Of a stretch of DNA of 64,000 bases, positions 18,200 to 27,600 are shown one piece after another. The notes beneath the pieces were generated by a model. That model did not search any database and was not told where the DNA came from. It saw only the letters and a list, made by a program, of their open reading frames with translations. The translations under genes were made by a program, and so were the position numbers. The first letter of the stretch is position 1; every line of letters begins with the position of its first letter. This DNA comes from Vagococcus fluvialis bH819 (GTDB lineage Bacteria > Bacillota > Bacilli > Lactobacillales > Vagococcaceae), in NCBI RefSeq assembly GCF_900163795.1, contig NZ_FWFD01000013.1, positions 62,001 to 126,000 on the forward strand, given 5' to 3'.

Positions 18200-20395
18200 A
18201 TGGTTAGTAAGAAAAAAATCAAGAAGAAACGCAAACAATCTAATAAACGGCGCCGTTTGATATTGAATATTCTGGGAATGCTGGCGCTAGTGATGATGTT
18301 ATCTGTGTCAATTGGCGGGTATATCATTAGTAAGCGATATAGTCCTTATAGTTCTCTTCTTGAAATTCAAGATATCAATCAAAAAATTACCCAGTCTTTT
18401 GTAATCTTAGATAAAAATGATCAACCTCTAGATGAAAATACGGTGGTTGTTAAGTTTGATCCTATCCAACATGAACCGACTTGGAATATTGATAAGTTAT
18501 ACTTGGATACGCTTCTAGCTGTTGAAGACAATTCTTTTTATACTAGAAAAACAAATGGATACTCGATTAAAGGAACAACAGGAGCAGTCGTTTCTCAAGT
18601 GAAAAGGAAGTTAGGAAAAAATGTAGTCTCAAGAGGTGGGTCGACCATTGAACAGCAATTGGTCAAACTTATGGTGTTTGGCACAAATAACAAAAACACA
18701 GTGTCTGACAAAATTATTCAATTAATTGATGCCAGAAAACTTGCGCTGAAGTACGATCGAGAGGATATTTTGAAAGCTTATCTAAATGAATTACGTTTAA
18801 CACCGAACACAGTGGGCGTAAAAGCTGCGTCCATTGAGTTATTTGGGGATGATATGTCGAAAATTGATTCAAAAGACCCAAAACAAGTAGCTCAAGTAGC
18901 TTTTATGGCTGGGCTTGGACAATCTCCATCGACTTATATTCAGGACTTTAATAAAAGTGGCAAAGCCCGTACAAGAACGATTCTTTCTATTATGAAGGAA
19001 AATACTTTGATTGGTGAGGATGTGTACCAGGAAGCACTTGCTGTTGTTGATAGTGAAAAGGAAGAATTTACTTTAAAAAGTTATAAACAAAAAGGGACGC
19101 CAAAAGAATATCAAGCTTATGTTTCTAAAGTAAAAGATGAGTTGAGTCAATTGAATTTGCCAAAAAATGTGAAGATTACAGTAAAAACTTATGCAGATGC
19201 TAATCAGTTAAAAGAACTACACAAGATAGCTATGGGAACTTACCCCCAAGATGATCGACTGCCTAATGGGTATATCGAACACAAAGAAAGTTTAACCGCC
19301 CTTTCTGTGATTGAGACGAAAACTGGGCATATCACCGGACTAGCGACTAACTCAGATAACCCATTAATTCCTTATACGGCAACCAGATCATCAGGTTCTA
19401 CGATTAAGCCATTATTAGACTATGCGCCAGCTGTTGAATATGCAGGGCTTACCCCTGATACGATTCAAAATGGCTCATCTTTTACTGTAGGAGAGTGGAA
19501 GGTTAAAAATTACGGTAATCAAAATTACGGTAACGTAAGAGCGTCATTTGCTTTGGGGTTGTCCCTTAATTCAGCGGCTGTAGAAGCCTTTCAAATGACG
19601 AATAATCAACAAAAAAATAGCATGATGGAACCTTTTGGCTTGAATTCTTATAATCAGAATGGAGCGAGTTATAATCCTGAACAATCTATTAATTACCCAA
19701 CTAATGTTTTAGCGCTATCATCAGCGTTTAGTACGTTTGGAAATGATGGGGTCAGAGTGGAACCTACCACCGTTAAAAGTATTCAAACAGATTCAGGACC
19801 AATCAAATTATCAGAAGCTGAAAGTAAACGGGCGATGAGTTCCTCAACTGCTAAAACAATGGTTAGTATGTTGAAAGAAGTAACAGGTGCTAATGGTTCA
19901 GAACCTTATGCTGGTCCTAAATATACAGGCTTTAATCAGGAAACCTATGTGATGAAATCAGGATTAAGTAATTTTGAGGGGACTGTTCCAAATAGTAATA
20001 ATAAATCACCAGATGCGCTTCTTGCCATGGCTTCACCAGAACTATCAATTGCGACATGGCTAGGTAGCCCTTCTTACGTCGACGCGACTTATGCACCGAC
20101 GAGTTTTCCTCATGATACGGCTAATCAAGGAAGAGTTTACTTAATGAATAGCGCATTCAAAGTAATGATGGAAGGTAGAGAATCTAAAAAATTTAAATTT
20201 GGTAATGAAAAATTGATACGTGATAGCCAAACCACACCTCTCATACCTGAACTTGATAAGATGTCAGATGATGATCTAGATGATATCACCATTAAAAATA
20301 AAGAGATAGATAAAAAAGAGTCAGAGAAGTACGATTCACTTGAAAAAGAATATTTAAAAACGATAGATAAGATTAATCGAACTTATCAAGAGTGA
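18200..20395 (+). CDS. Class A penicillin-binding protein with degenerate glycosyltransferase site
   Basis: 731 residues: basic N-terminus, one membrane helix (about 19-44), GT51-like domain (about 80-280) and transpeptidase domain (about 350-650). The transpeptidase motifs are intact: SxxK as Ser400-TIK, SxN as Ser455-LN, and KSG at 586-588. The GT51 motifs are unusual. Motif 1 keeps Glu109-Asp110 but reads EDNSFYTRKTNG instead of EDxxFxxHxG; motif 2 is GGSTIEQQL (146-154) where TQQ is usual; and motif 3 has Gln174 where the second conserved glutamate is expected. Glycan polymerisation may be lost or altered while cross-linking is kept. It is co-transcribed with the PASTA-like protein. Confidence 0.85.
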   Translation: MVSKKKIKKKRKQSNKRRRLILNILGMLALVMMLSVSIGGYIISKRYSPYSSLLEIQDINQKITQSFVILDKNDQPLDENTVVVKFDPIQHEPTWNIDKLYLDTLLAVEDNSFYTRKTNGYSIKGTTGAVVSQVKRKLGKNVVSRGGSTIEQQLVKLMVFGTNNKNTVSDKIIQLIDARKLALKYDREDILKAYLNELRLTPNTVGVKAASIELFGDDMSKIDSKDPKQVAQVAFMAGLGQSPSTYIQDFNKSGKARTRTILSIMKENTLIGEDVYQEALAVVDSEKEEFTLKSYKQKGTPKEYQAYVSKVKDELSQLNLPKNVKITVKTYADANQLKELHKIAMGTYPQDDRLPNGYIEHKESLTALSVIETKTGHITGLATNSDNPLIPYTATRSSGSTIKPLLDYAPAVEYAGLTPDTIQNGSSFTVGEWKVKNYGNQNYGNVRASFALGLSLNSAAVEAFQMTNNQQKNSMMEPFGLNSYNQNGASYNPEQSINYPTNVLALSSAFSTFGNDGVRVEPTTVKSIQTDSGPIKLSEAESKRAMSSSTAKTMVSMLKEVTGANGSEPYAGPKYTGFNQETYVMKSGLSNFEGTVPNSNNKSPDALLAMASPELSIATWLGSPSYVDATYAPTSFPHDTANQGRVYLMNSAFKVMMEGRESKKFKFGNEKLIRDSQTTPLIPELDKMSDDDLDDITIKNKEIDKKESEKYDSLEKEYLKTIDKINRTYQE

Positions 20396-20409
20396 GAAAG
20401 GAGCTAAAG

Positions 20410-21339
20410 ATGAAAATAGAACGAATGTTAACGATCATTGTGATGCTACTAAACAGAAAACGTGTCACAGCCAATGAATTGGCAGAAAAATTTGAAGTTT
20501 CAGTTCGAACAATTTACCGAGATATTGAGACTATCAATCTAGCAGGAATTCCGATTATCTCCCATTCTGGAAATAATGGTGGTTTCAGCATTTATGAAAA
20601 TTATAAACTTAATCATCAAGTCTTAACGCTTAATAATTTATCTTCTCTTCTTTCTATTCTAAAAGATATTAACACGACAGTTGATGACATTGAATTAGAA
20701 TCATCTATCGAAAAATTACAGAATATTGTGCCTGAAAATAAGCTAGCCGAATTAAAACTGCAGTCAGAACAAATCATCATCGACTTACATCCTTATGGTG
20801 ATTCTCCTAAGCAAAAAGAGCTAGTAAAAACAATCCGACAAGCTATTACACAAACCCGGTTACTAACGATTGATTATAGAAATTATGATAGTGAGGTGAG
20901 CACACGACAAATAGAACCGATGTCACTAATCTTTAAAAACTATACGTGGTATTTATTTGCATATTGTCAATTAAAAGAAGATTTTAGATTATTTAGAGTA
21001 TCTCGTATTAAGGACTGCCAATTAGAAGGGCAAACATTTGAAAGACAAGAGACATCCTATCATGAAATGACTGCACAAGAATTTGAACAAGCTGAAATGA
21101 TAACGTTGGTTTTAAAAGTTGCGCCCAATATGAAGTCTCGTGTGGAGGATATTTTTAATCAAGAAGATATCGAAATTTTAGAAACAGGTGAGTTTCTGAT
21201 TACAGCTATGTTTCCTGATAAAGACTGGTTATTTTCCCTTGTCTTTAGTTTCGGGGAACATGTAGAAGTCTTGGAACCAAAGAAACTACGTGAGTCTGTT
21301 GCGAATAGACTGAAATTAATGGCTGATAAATATAATTAA
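20410..21339 (+). CDS. HTH/WYL-domain transcriptional regulator (YafY family)
   Basis: 309 residues from ATG at 20410, which follows AAAGGAG (20397-20403) at a good distance; an upstream in-frame GTG at 20392 overlaps the PBP stop and has no proper ribosome site. The N-terminal HTH_11 domain contains ANELAEKFEVSVRTIYRDIETI. The C-terminal WYL domain shows TWYLFAYC and FRLFRVSRI. WYL domains bind ligands, often nucleic acid-related. It starts 14 bases after the PBP gene and precedes the hydrolase, which it may control. Confidence 0.88.
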   Translation: MKIERMLTIIVMLLNRKRVTANELAEKFEVSVRTIYRDIETINLAGIPIISHSGNNGGFSIYENYKLNHQVLTLNNLSSLLSILKDINTTVDDIELESSIEKLQNIVPENKLAELKLQSEQIIIDLHPYGDSPKQKELVKTIRQAITQTRLLTIDYRNYDSEVSTRQIEPMSLIFKNYTWYLFAYCQLKEDFRLFRVSRIKDCQLEGQTFERQETSYHEMTAQEFEQAEMITLVLKVAPNMKSRVEDIFNQEDIEILETGEFLITAMFPDKDWLFSLVFSFGEHVEVLEPKKLRESVANRLKLMADKYN

Positions 21340-21431
21340 ATTTGTTTCTCAAAGCTGACAGACTGTTGTCAAAGGACCATGATAAGATTGTTTTTGTAAG
21401 ACACTTTTATATTAACTAGGGGGAAAATTAA

Positions 21432-22364
21432 ATGACAAACACTATTAAATTACCAAAACCAACACTTATTTCAGTAAACGATGTGACATTAGAAGTTTTT
21501 GAAGCGGGACAAGAAAATAAAGGAAATCCTATTATTTTATGTCATGGTTGGCCAGAACACGCCTTTTCTTGGAGATATCAAGTGGAGCCGTTAGTTAAAG
21601 CAGGTTATCATGTGATTGTTCCAAATCAACGTGGATATGGCAACTCAACGTGCCCAAAAGAAGTGACAAAATATGATATAGAACATTTAACAGGTGATCT
21701 GGTTGCTTTACTAGATCATTATGAGTATGAAAAAGCAATCTTTATGGGACATGATTGGGGAGCAAGCATTGTTTGGAGTATGAGTTTGCTACATCCAGAG
21801 CGTGTCGATAAAATGATCAACTTATGTTTACCTTATCAAGTGCGTGGAGAAAAACCTTGGATTGAGTTTATGGAGGAATTCTTAGGAGAAGATTATTACT
21901 TTGTCCACTTTAATAAACAACCAGGTGTGGCAGATGAGATATTAGATGAGAATGTGACGCAATTTATGCAGAATCTATATCGAAAAAATGTACCCGCTCA
22001 AGCTCCTGGTGAGGGAATGGAAATGATTAATTTAGCGAAATCACCGGTAGCATTAGGTGAACCTGTCATGAGTGATGAGGATCTTTCTGTTTATATTTCA
22101 GGCTTCCAGAAAAACGGGTTCACACCTAGTATTAATTGGTATAGAAATTTAGATCGTAACTGGCATTTATTAGGCGAGGTCTCGCCAATTGTTGATCAGA
22201 AAACACTAATGGTTTATGGTGAAAAAGACGTGATACCACCATTACCTAATATTAAAGATTTTGTACCTAATATTGATGTTAAGAGTCTTGATGCAGGTCA
22301 TTGGGTTCAAGAAGAAAGACCAGAAGAACTCAACGAAATGATTTTAAACTGGCTAGGAAAATGA
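21432..22364 (+). CDS. Alpha/beta hydrolase, epoxide-hydrolase-like
   Basis: 310 residues. HGWPE (38-42) forms the oxyanion region and GHDWGA places Asp108 as the nucleophile, the residue used by epoxide hydrolases and haloalkane dehalogenases rather than the serine of esterases. The C-terminal AGHWVQEE gives the catalytic histidine. The substrate is not predictable. The ribosome site is AGGGGGA. The stop overlaps the start of the next gene. Confidence 0.85.
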   Translation: MTNTIKLPKPTLISVNDVTLEVFEAGQENKGNPIILCHGWPEHAFSWRYQVEPLVKAGYHVIVPNQRGYGNSTCPKEVTKYDIEHLTGDLVALLDHYEYEKAIFMGHDWGASIVWSMSLLHPERVDKMINLCLPYQVRGEKPWIEFMEEFLGEDYYFVHFNKQPGVADEILDENVTQFMQNLYRKNVPAQAPGEGMEMINLAKSPVALGEPVMSDEDLSVYISGFQKNGFTPSINWYRNLDRNWHLLGEVSPIVDQKTLMVYGEKDVIPPLPNIKDFVPNIDVKSLDAGHWVQEERPEELNEMILNWLGK

Positions 22365-22918
22365 GCGACATCCTCTATTTTAGAAATCAAAGAGAATTTA
22401 TTGAGTGGTTAGAAGTGAATCATCAGACAACAACTGAGATTTGGCTAGGCTTTTTTAAGAAAAAGGCGAATAAAGAAGGTTTTACCTGGTCTGAATCTGT
22501 AGATTGTGCGTTGATGTTTGGCTGGATTGACGGGATACGAAAGACAGTGGATGAGGATAGCTATAAAATTCGCTTTACGCCACGTAAACTCAATAGTGTT
22601 TGGAGTAAAGTGAATGTCCAAAAGGTTGAAAAACTAATTGAATTGGATAAAATGAAACCAGAAGGATTAACAGTTTTTAATCAAAGAAAAGATCAAACAG
22701 GTTATTCAGCCGTTAGTCGAAACGTTGAACTGAGTAAGAAAAATGAAGAGTTAATCAGACAAAATTCAAGTGCTTGGGAATTTTTTAATCAATTACCAGC
22801 TTCTTATAAAAGAGATTCCATCTGGTGGGTAATGAGTGCGAAAAAAGAAGAAACTCAGTTAAGAAGGCTGAATCGATTAATTGAGGCGTGGGAAAAAGGT
22901 GATATGTTAAGACCTTAA
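22361..22918 (+). CDS. YdeI/OmpD-associated family protein
   Basis: 185 residues from ATG at 22361, which overlaps the hydrolase stop as ATGA. The longer frame back to 22301 lies inside the hydrolase gene and is rejected. The N-terminal WLEVNHQTTTEIWLGFFKK and SVDCALMFGWIDG blocks are typical of the YdeI/OmdA family, whose members have been connected with stress or bacteriocin protection, though the biochemical role is poorly known. Translational coupling with the hydrolase is likely. Confidence 0.8.
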   Translation: MSDILYFRNQREFIEWLEVNHQTTTEIWLGFFKKKANKEGFTWSESVDCALMFGWIDGIRKTVDEDSYKIRFTPRKLNSVWSKVNVQKVEKLIELDKMKPEGLTVFNQRKDQTGYSAVSRNVELSKKNEELIRQNSSAWEFFNQLPASYKRDSIWWVMSAKKEETQLRRLNRLIEAWEKGDMLRP

Positions 22919-23000
22919 ATTTAGTGGAGTATTTCATATCTATCTTTTTAGGAATATAATAAAATTAGATAGATAGGCACTAATGAAAGGAAGTATATTC

Positions 23001-23774
23001 ATGATTTTGATTCCATTACCTAGTTATGGTTTTGATCCGACAGAAGTAGCAGTTCCTTGGTTCTTTCTAATAAACAAAAAAGAAAAAATAGTTTTTGCGA
23101 CGCCAGATGGAAATATAGCAAGAGGTGATCAACGTTTATTAACAGGAGATAGCTTTGGTTTATTAAAAAAAATGTTAATGACTGAATCAAAAATAATAGA
23201 AATATATGAGACGATGATAAAATCGATTGAGTTTCTCAATCCAATAAAATATAGTGAAATCAAGTGTGAAGAGTTTGAAGGACTTATTTTACCTGGTGGT
23301 CATGATCCCGGCATGAAAAGTTATTTAGAAAGTGAAGTATTGCAAAAAAAAGTAGCCTCTTTTTATAAGGTAAAAAAACCTATTGGTGCGATTTGCCATG
23401 GAGTTGTTCTTGCAGCAAGAAGTAAAACCAAAAATACTGGCAAATCTGTGTTGTATTCGTATAAGACAACGGCATTGTTAAAAAAGCAGGAAATGAGTGC
23501 TTATTACTTAACGTGTCTATGGCTAAAAAGCTATTATCGAACATATTCAACTTCGGTTCAAGAAGAAGTAATTTCCGTATTAAAGAATAAGCAGCAATTT
23601 TGTTCTGGGAAAATAACAACTAAAAGAGATAGTATTGATAATACAGATTGTTCATTTGTTGTAAAAGATCGGCATTATGTATCTGCACGGTGGCCGGGAG
23701 ATGCTAATCTATTTATCCAAACCTTTTATCAGGTGCTTATTGATTGGCGAGAAAATGAAGCTATTAAAAATTAG
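23001..23774 (+). CDS. DJ-1/PfpI superfamily protein
   Basis: 257 residues from ATG at 23001, preceded by AAAGGAAG at 22985-22992; an ATG at 22983 lacks a ribosome site. The nucleophile elbow AICHG places the reactive Cys132, and LILPGGHDPGM is the upstream glycine-rich segment with a conserved acidic patch before it. Related proteins include glyoxalase III/Hsp31-like deglycases and class I amidotransferase-like enzymes. The exact activity is unknown. Confidence 0.82.
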   Translation: MILIPLPSYGFDPTEVAVPWFFLINKKEKIVFATPDGNIARGDQRLLTGDSFGLLKKMLMTESKIIEIYETMIKSIEFLNPIKYSEIKCEEFEGLILPGGHDPGMKSYLESEVLQKKVASFYKVKKPIGAICHGVVLAARSKTKNTGKSVLYSYKTTALLKKQEMSAYYLTCLWLKSYYRTYSTSVQEEVISVLKNKQQFCSGKITTKRDSIDNTDCSFVVKDRHYVSARWPGDANLFIQTFYQVLIDWRENEAIKN

Positions 23775-23855
23775 AAAATACGATAACTATGAATGTTGTC
23801 GCAGGAGCAGGTTTTTGGTCTCCTGATTGTTAAAATTATTTATATAGACAAGAAA

Positions 23856-23887
23856 GAAGTTGACTAAAATAGTTAACTTCTTTTTTT
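23856..23887 (+). terminator. Rho-independent terminator
   Basis: GAAGTTGACT and AGTTAACTTC form a stem (one G-U) around AAAAT, followed by seven T. Confidence 0.85.
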
Positions 23888-24628
23888 ATATTTTAAAAAA
23901 GAAGTGGTTATTAAATGCTCAAAAGGAAAGGGAACAACAGAGTGGTAAAAAGTCGTTTTGCTCATAAACAAGCAATCATTCTTTTTTAGTCAACCTCTAC
24001 GGGAGATCAAGAAAATATATTGGTGAATGGTTGTTTTGACTTCAATAGAGGGGCTAAAAAAATAAGTATTATCCATTAAAATTAATAAATAAAAAGTATG
24101 AATAAATTAGTTTAAAAAAATAATCAAATTATAAAATATTGTTAGAATTATTGACTAAATATAGAAATGAAATATTTTTATTCAACTTGTTTTAAATTGA
24201 ACTTGTTATTTAATTCAGGTATATAAAAAATAAGAGAAAAATTTGAGCATTTTCTTATCCTAAATTTTCAAAAATATGATAGTATGTCTCTAAAGTAATT
24301 TTTTTTCACAAAATCTGTTACTCGTTTTATTATTTTTATCTATATTTTTTTAAAAAGTCAGTAAACGCTTACTTTTAAATGGTTTTCAGTGTTCTTGTTT
24401 ATTTTATAGTATGTGAAAAAATATGGCGATTTAATTTTCACATCTATCTAATATTGGTATTTAAATCTTTGTTTATACATATTTTTAAAACTTTTTAATG
24501 TTTTGTGTTGTTAAAATAAATTTATAGTCTTTTCATGAGACTAAAAACGTGATTATGATATTGTTTTTTTAAGTTATTCTATTGGAGAGCAAGAAAAGAA
24601 AAAATAAAATAGAAAAAGGAGATTTCTT
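23888..24628. other. Long AT-rich intergenic region with one dispersed repeat copy
   Basis: No convincing ORF in 741 bases. At 23938-23963 is a third copy of the CAGAGTG...CGTTTTGCTC block seen beside walJ. Imperfect pairing of TTTTTTAG...CCTCTA (23983-23999) with TAGAGG...CTAAAAAA (24046-24061) could fold the unit. At 24360-24373 AGTAAACGCTTACT is a palindrome resembling a catabolite-responsive element with both end bases changed. The part after 24100 is very AT-rich and presumably carries the promoter of the giant surface protein, but I cannot place it securely. AAAGGAG at 24615-24621 is its ribosome site. Confidence 0.5.
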
Positions 24629-27600
24629 ATGAAAAATAAAAATATTCAAAGTCCAAAATATGATACAAAGTACCGAGGTAAGGGAAGATTAGTTAAGAAA
24701 AATAAGGTATTGATTAGTGTATTAACAACATCTGCATTTTTATTACCGGTATTTTCTGCATCAGCAGAATCAGTTAGTACTAGTGGAGGCAGATTAAACT
24801 CATTCCCCTCGATGAATTTTCTAGATAATAATAATTTATTAACTGGTGAAACGACTGAAGGTAATATGACTATTAAAGATAATATCAACAATCCGAATAA
24901 TGCTCCGTTACTTTCAGATGATAAATATTATCCAATCAGAGTGTATAGCAATGCCTCAGGAACAGTGATGTATTCTATTGCAATTTCTAGAACAACAAAA
25001 GATTTAAAAGTACAAATATTTGAAAAAAAGGGTACTGAGTTTGAAGGTAAGGAATCTATAGTGATTCAGCCAGGAAAAGTGGGTGTTATTCGACAAAAAG
25101 AGTTCACTCTGAAAAAATCAGGCAATTTTTATGCGTTTTTCAGTAAAGATGGAGAGAAGTTACATATACCTTATAACTGGAATGCTGGATTAAATGGTAA
25201 GCCTTTCGATTATACGACACCTTGGGGAGAAAATGGGGCAAGAGATGTTAATGATGATTCAGGAATTTATATTCCTGGAGAAGTAAAAGTAACTGCTAAT
25301 TTTAAAGATAGTTCTGGAAAGCGAATGACAGACGTTTCAGGTGCTGAAATTTCAGAGGAAGTTTACAGAATGTATAAAGGTCAAACGTATACTTATAATA
25401 TTGATAATGTGCCTAAAATTCCAGGATACAAGGTGAAAGTACCTGATAATGTTTCGGGGACTCCGCATGAACAAAATGTAAATGAAGAAAAAGTTGTGTT
25501 TGTATACGAATTTGATAAAGAAGCACATAAACCTGAATTTAAACTTGTTTTAGAAGGTAGAAATGAAGTAAATGGAACAGGAATACCGGGTGATAAGATT
25601 GTTATTAAAGATAGTAAAGGTAATAAATTAGGTGAAGGCGTTGTGGATGCGAACAGTGAGTTCAAAATAGTAACATCCCGTCCATTAGTTAAAGATGAAA
25701 TTTTAACAGCTACTCCTAACACAGGTAAAGAAGAAGGAACATCTAATACAGTTCCGGTTCAAGAAGATATTTATACAAAAGAACTTGAAAAAGTAGCAGC
25801 AGAAACTAAAAAAATAATCAACGATGATCCGTTATTAACAACAGAAGAAAAGAAAGAACAACAAAAAGCTGTTGATAAAATTTTAGAAAAGGAAAAGGAA
25901 AATCTTTCCAAAGCAATAACGGAAGAAGAGTTATCAGAAGTTGTGACTGAAGGTACAAAAAATATTGAACAGGAATATAAACAAGGAAAAACTTTAGATG
26001 AGCAACAAAAAGCAGCTAAAGAAACTCTTGATAAAGTAATCAAAGAGACCAAAGAGGCAATAGAAAACGATGGAACTTTAACGACAGCTGAAAAAGAAAC
26101 ACAGAGTAAAGCTGTTGATACAGCGGGTAAAACTGCAAAAGACGTTATTGATGCTACTAATACAGCCGATGATCTTAAAGTGGCACTTGAAACTGGAACA
26201 AGTAATGTAAAGGCTGAACATAAACCAGGTACGTCAGTAGAGGATCAAAAAAATCAAGCCAAAGAATCCCTTGATAAAGTAATTAAAGAAACGAAAAAAG
26301 CAATAGAAAATGATCCAACTTTAACGAATGTTGAAAAAGAAGCACAAAGTAAAGCTGTGGATGAAGCAGGTACATTAGCCAAAAAAGAACTGGAAGATGC
26401 AGCCAATGCAGAGGATCTTAAAACAGCACTTGAAACTGGAACAACTAATATTAAAGTAGAATATAAACCAGGTACGTCAGTAGAAGAACAAAAAAATCAA
26501 GCCAGAGCAACTCTTGATAAAGTGATAAAAGAAACGAAAGAAGCGATAGAAAACGATCCAACCTTAACGGCAGCTGAAAAAGAAACACAAAAGAATGCTG
26601 TGAATGAAACAGGAAAAGCAGCAAAAGAGACAATGGATAAGGCTAATGCAGCAGAAGATCTTAAAATAGCGACAGAATCAGGTACAACTGCAGTTATTAA
26701 AGAGCATGTTCCTGGTAGTGGTTTAAATGTTAGAAAAGAAACAGCCAAAGATTTAATTGATCAAGAAGTAGCCGCTACTAAAAAAGCGATAGAAAACGAT
26801 CCAACATTAACTACATCGGAAAAAGAAAAACAAAGTGAAGCAGCTGTTAACGAAGGTGAAATAGCTAAAAAAGCGATTGACGTAGCGATTGATGCTGATG
26901 GAATTAACAATGAGACTGCTAAAGGGATTGAAACAGTTGCGAATCAACATAAATCTGGTGATGCTGTAGATATTAGAAAAGAAGACGCTAAAAAAGCAAT
27001 TGATGAAGAAGCAAAAGTAATAAAAGAAAAAATTACAAACGATCCGACCTTAACAAAAGAAGAAAAAGAACGTCAAAGTGGTAAAGTCGATCAAGAAGCG
27101 ACAACAGCTAAAAAAGCGATTGACACAGCTAAAACTGCAGATGGTGTGGATGAAGCCAAAGGCAAAGGAATTGAATTAATCGATAATCAGTACCAACCAG
27201 GAAATTCATTAGTTGCTCGTAAGGAAGATGCTAAAAAAGTAATCGATCAAGAAGCAAAAGTAATAAAGGAAAAAATCACAAGTGATCCAACCTTAACAAA
27301 AGAAGAAAAAGCACTTCAAAGTAGCAAGGTGGATGAAGAAGCGAAAACGGCTAAAACAGCAATAGATACAGCAACTACCGCGGATGGTGTAGATGAAGCA
27401 AAAGGTAAAGGGATTGAATTAATCGATAATCAATACCGACCAGGAAGTACATTAGATAGCCGTAAAGAATCTGCCAAAAAGGCAATTGAACAAGAAGCAA
27501 TACTAACAAAAGAACAAATTATGAATGATCCAACCCTAACAGATGAAGAAAAAGCAGAACAAGCTGGTAAAGTCGATCAAGAAGCGAAAACGGCTAAAAC

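Noticed and set aside
22301-22360. Upstream extension of the YdeI-like gene
   Set aside because: It lies within the hydrolase gene, lacks a ribosome site, and the family begins at the ATG at 22361.
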